From: JAFAGX01 sp035623335
GTDB lineage: Bacteria > Acidobacteriota > Terriglobia > Terriglobales > Acidobacteriaceae
Assembly (NCBI GenBank): GCA_035623335.1
Contig: DASPTQ010000241.1
Span: forward strand, 46,582-110,581
Direction: 5' to 3'
DNA: 64,000 nt
The notes beneath the pieces are model-generated. The model ran no database searches. It was not told where the DNA came from and worked only from the letters and a program-made list of their open reading frames with translations. Within the stretch, counting starts at the first letter, position 1. Each line of letters begins with the position of its first letter. Shown piece by piece: positions 63,313 to 64,000 of this stretch. A program made the position numbers and the translations under genes.

Positions 63313-63993
63313 TTATTGCAGTGTTGCTTCCTTCTTCAACCAGGCGTCGAAGTCTTCGGGCGACAGGACATTCAAATACGCCTTCATATTGTAGTGCCCC
63401 AGGCCGCACAGCTGGGTGCAGACAATTTCGTATTTTCCGATCTTGGTCGCGGTGAAATGAATAGAGACATCCAAGCCGGGCACAAAATCCTGGTGGACGC
63501 GTAGCTCCGGTACGTAGAAGGAGTGTCCGACGTCCTTCGAATGCATGAGCAGGTGAATCTCCCGGTTCACCGGGATCGCCATTTCCGCCGTCACAATATC
63601 GTCCTTGGAGTCGGCATCGTGGGTGGTGTCGAGGCCAAAGAAATTCTGATTGGCCTCGCTGAGCATGTCAGGATGAATGGGACCAAAGGTTCCATCCGGT
63701 CCGGGATAGCGGAAGTAAAAGGCGAACTGCCCGGCCTGGGCTTGAATCGGCAGCGCGTTGGCCGAGGGTGGAGTCAAGTAAATGTTGGCCCAGGCTTTGG
63801 CACCAAAGGCACCGAGTGCCAGGACCTCGGTTCCCACCAGAAGCAAAGCTGCAATTACCAACCCCGCAGCTCCGCCGGGAAAGCTTTTGATCCTATCTCC
63901 AGGTCGAACCTGGGAGTATTTCCAGACGAAAATCGCCAGCAGAATTTGCGAGGCCAGGAAAGAAATGCCTGCCTCAGCCATGGTTTCCGACAT
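63313..63993 (-). CDS. ctaC: cytochrome c oxidase subunit II, N terminus possibly beyond the right edge
   Basis: The visible 226 residues hold two membrane segments (ISFLASQILLAIFVWKY, GAAGLVIAALLLVGTEVLALG) and the periplasmic CuA domain with KDVGHSFYVPELRVHQD and CTQLCGLGHYNMKAY, which supply the His, Cys, Glu and Met ligands. There is no fused cytochrome c domain. The ATG at 63993 is only a few bases from the window end and the usual N-terminal part is short, so the true start may lie further right. First visible gene of the oxidase operon. Confidence 0.93.
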   Translation of the reverse strand: MSETMAEAGISFLASQILLAIFVWKYSQVRPGDRIKSFPGGAAGLVIAALLLVGTEVLALGAFGAKAWANIYLTPPSANALPIQAQAGQFAFYFRYPGPDGTFGPIHPDMLSEANQNFFGLDTTHDADSKDDIVTAEMAIPVNREIHLLMHSKDVGHSFYVPELRVHQDFVPGLDVSIHFTATKIGKYEIVCTQLCGLGHYNMKAYLNVLSPEDFDAWLKKEATLQ

Positions 63994-64000
63994 CTGCTCG

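Overview
The window is GC-rich, densely coded chromosomal DNA from a diderm bacterium. An acidobacterium (Acidobacteriota, Terriglobia-like) fits best. The diderm call rests on lpxD, an LpxL-type acyltransferase and a LolA-like protein. The acidobacterial call is an inference from the DUF2844/DUF3443 pair, the LigD form that lacks a polymerase domain, and the A1-type cytochrome oxidase operon with two tandem subunit III genes. I see no rRNA, tRNA, CRISPR array, insertion sequence, phage gene or replication origin.

Layout. 1-9 kb: Nudix hydrolase (cut by the left edge), DNA ligase D, a secreted protein, LemA, an HtrA protease, PilZ, a LuxR-type protein with a dead receiver, and P5C dehydrogenase. 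9-14.3 kb: a 1168-residue fusion of GH18, polysaccharide deacetylase and glycosyltransferase, then a GT39-like membrane protein whose 3' end overlaps a small antisense gene with its own promoter. 14.4-25 kb: envelope and housekeeping genes (LolA-like, serS, a MobB-like NTPase, lpxD, a 47-residue membrane protein, an LpxL-like gene, rarA, trmH/spoU, the Sua5 gene, YdcF-like, DinB/YfiT, DUF92). 25.1 kb: Ku, the partner of LigD. 26.6 kb: a beta-propeller lipoprotein.

28.5-36.2 kb is one leftward chemosensory operon, mcp-cheW-cheR-cheA-cheB-cheY-cheX, with no flagellar or pilus genes in view. 36.8-44.8 kb is a rightward signalling cluster: a GAF/PAS histidine kinase, a lone receiver, an NtrC-type sigma-54 activator, then a PilZ-like protein, an unknown helical protein and an orphan DHp protein. 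The gap after the activator holds a sigma-54-type promoter and a strong palindrome, so the activator may drive the last three genes.

44.8-52.3 kb: uvrB, the DUF2844/DUF3443 pair, a membrane-tethered receiver-like protein, a broken secreted-protein gene and a membrane protein. 52.4-58.4 kb: the pyruvate dehydrogenase complex, aceE-aceF-lpd. 58.5-64 kb: an aa3-type cytochrome c oxidase operon, ctaC-ctaD-coxIII-coxIII-coxIV-small CxxC protein-ctaB, whose first gene touches the right edge.

All family assignments come from reading motifs. No database search was possible. Several start codons were moved inward from the longest frame because of Shine-Dalgarno sites, signal peptides or overlaps, and each such choice is stated in its entry.
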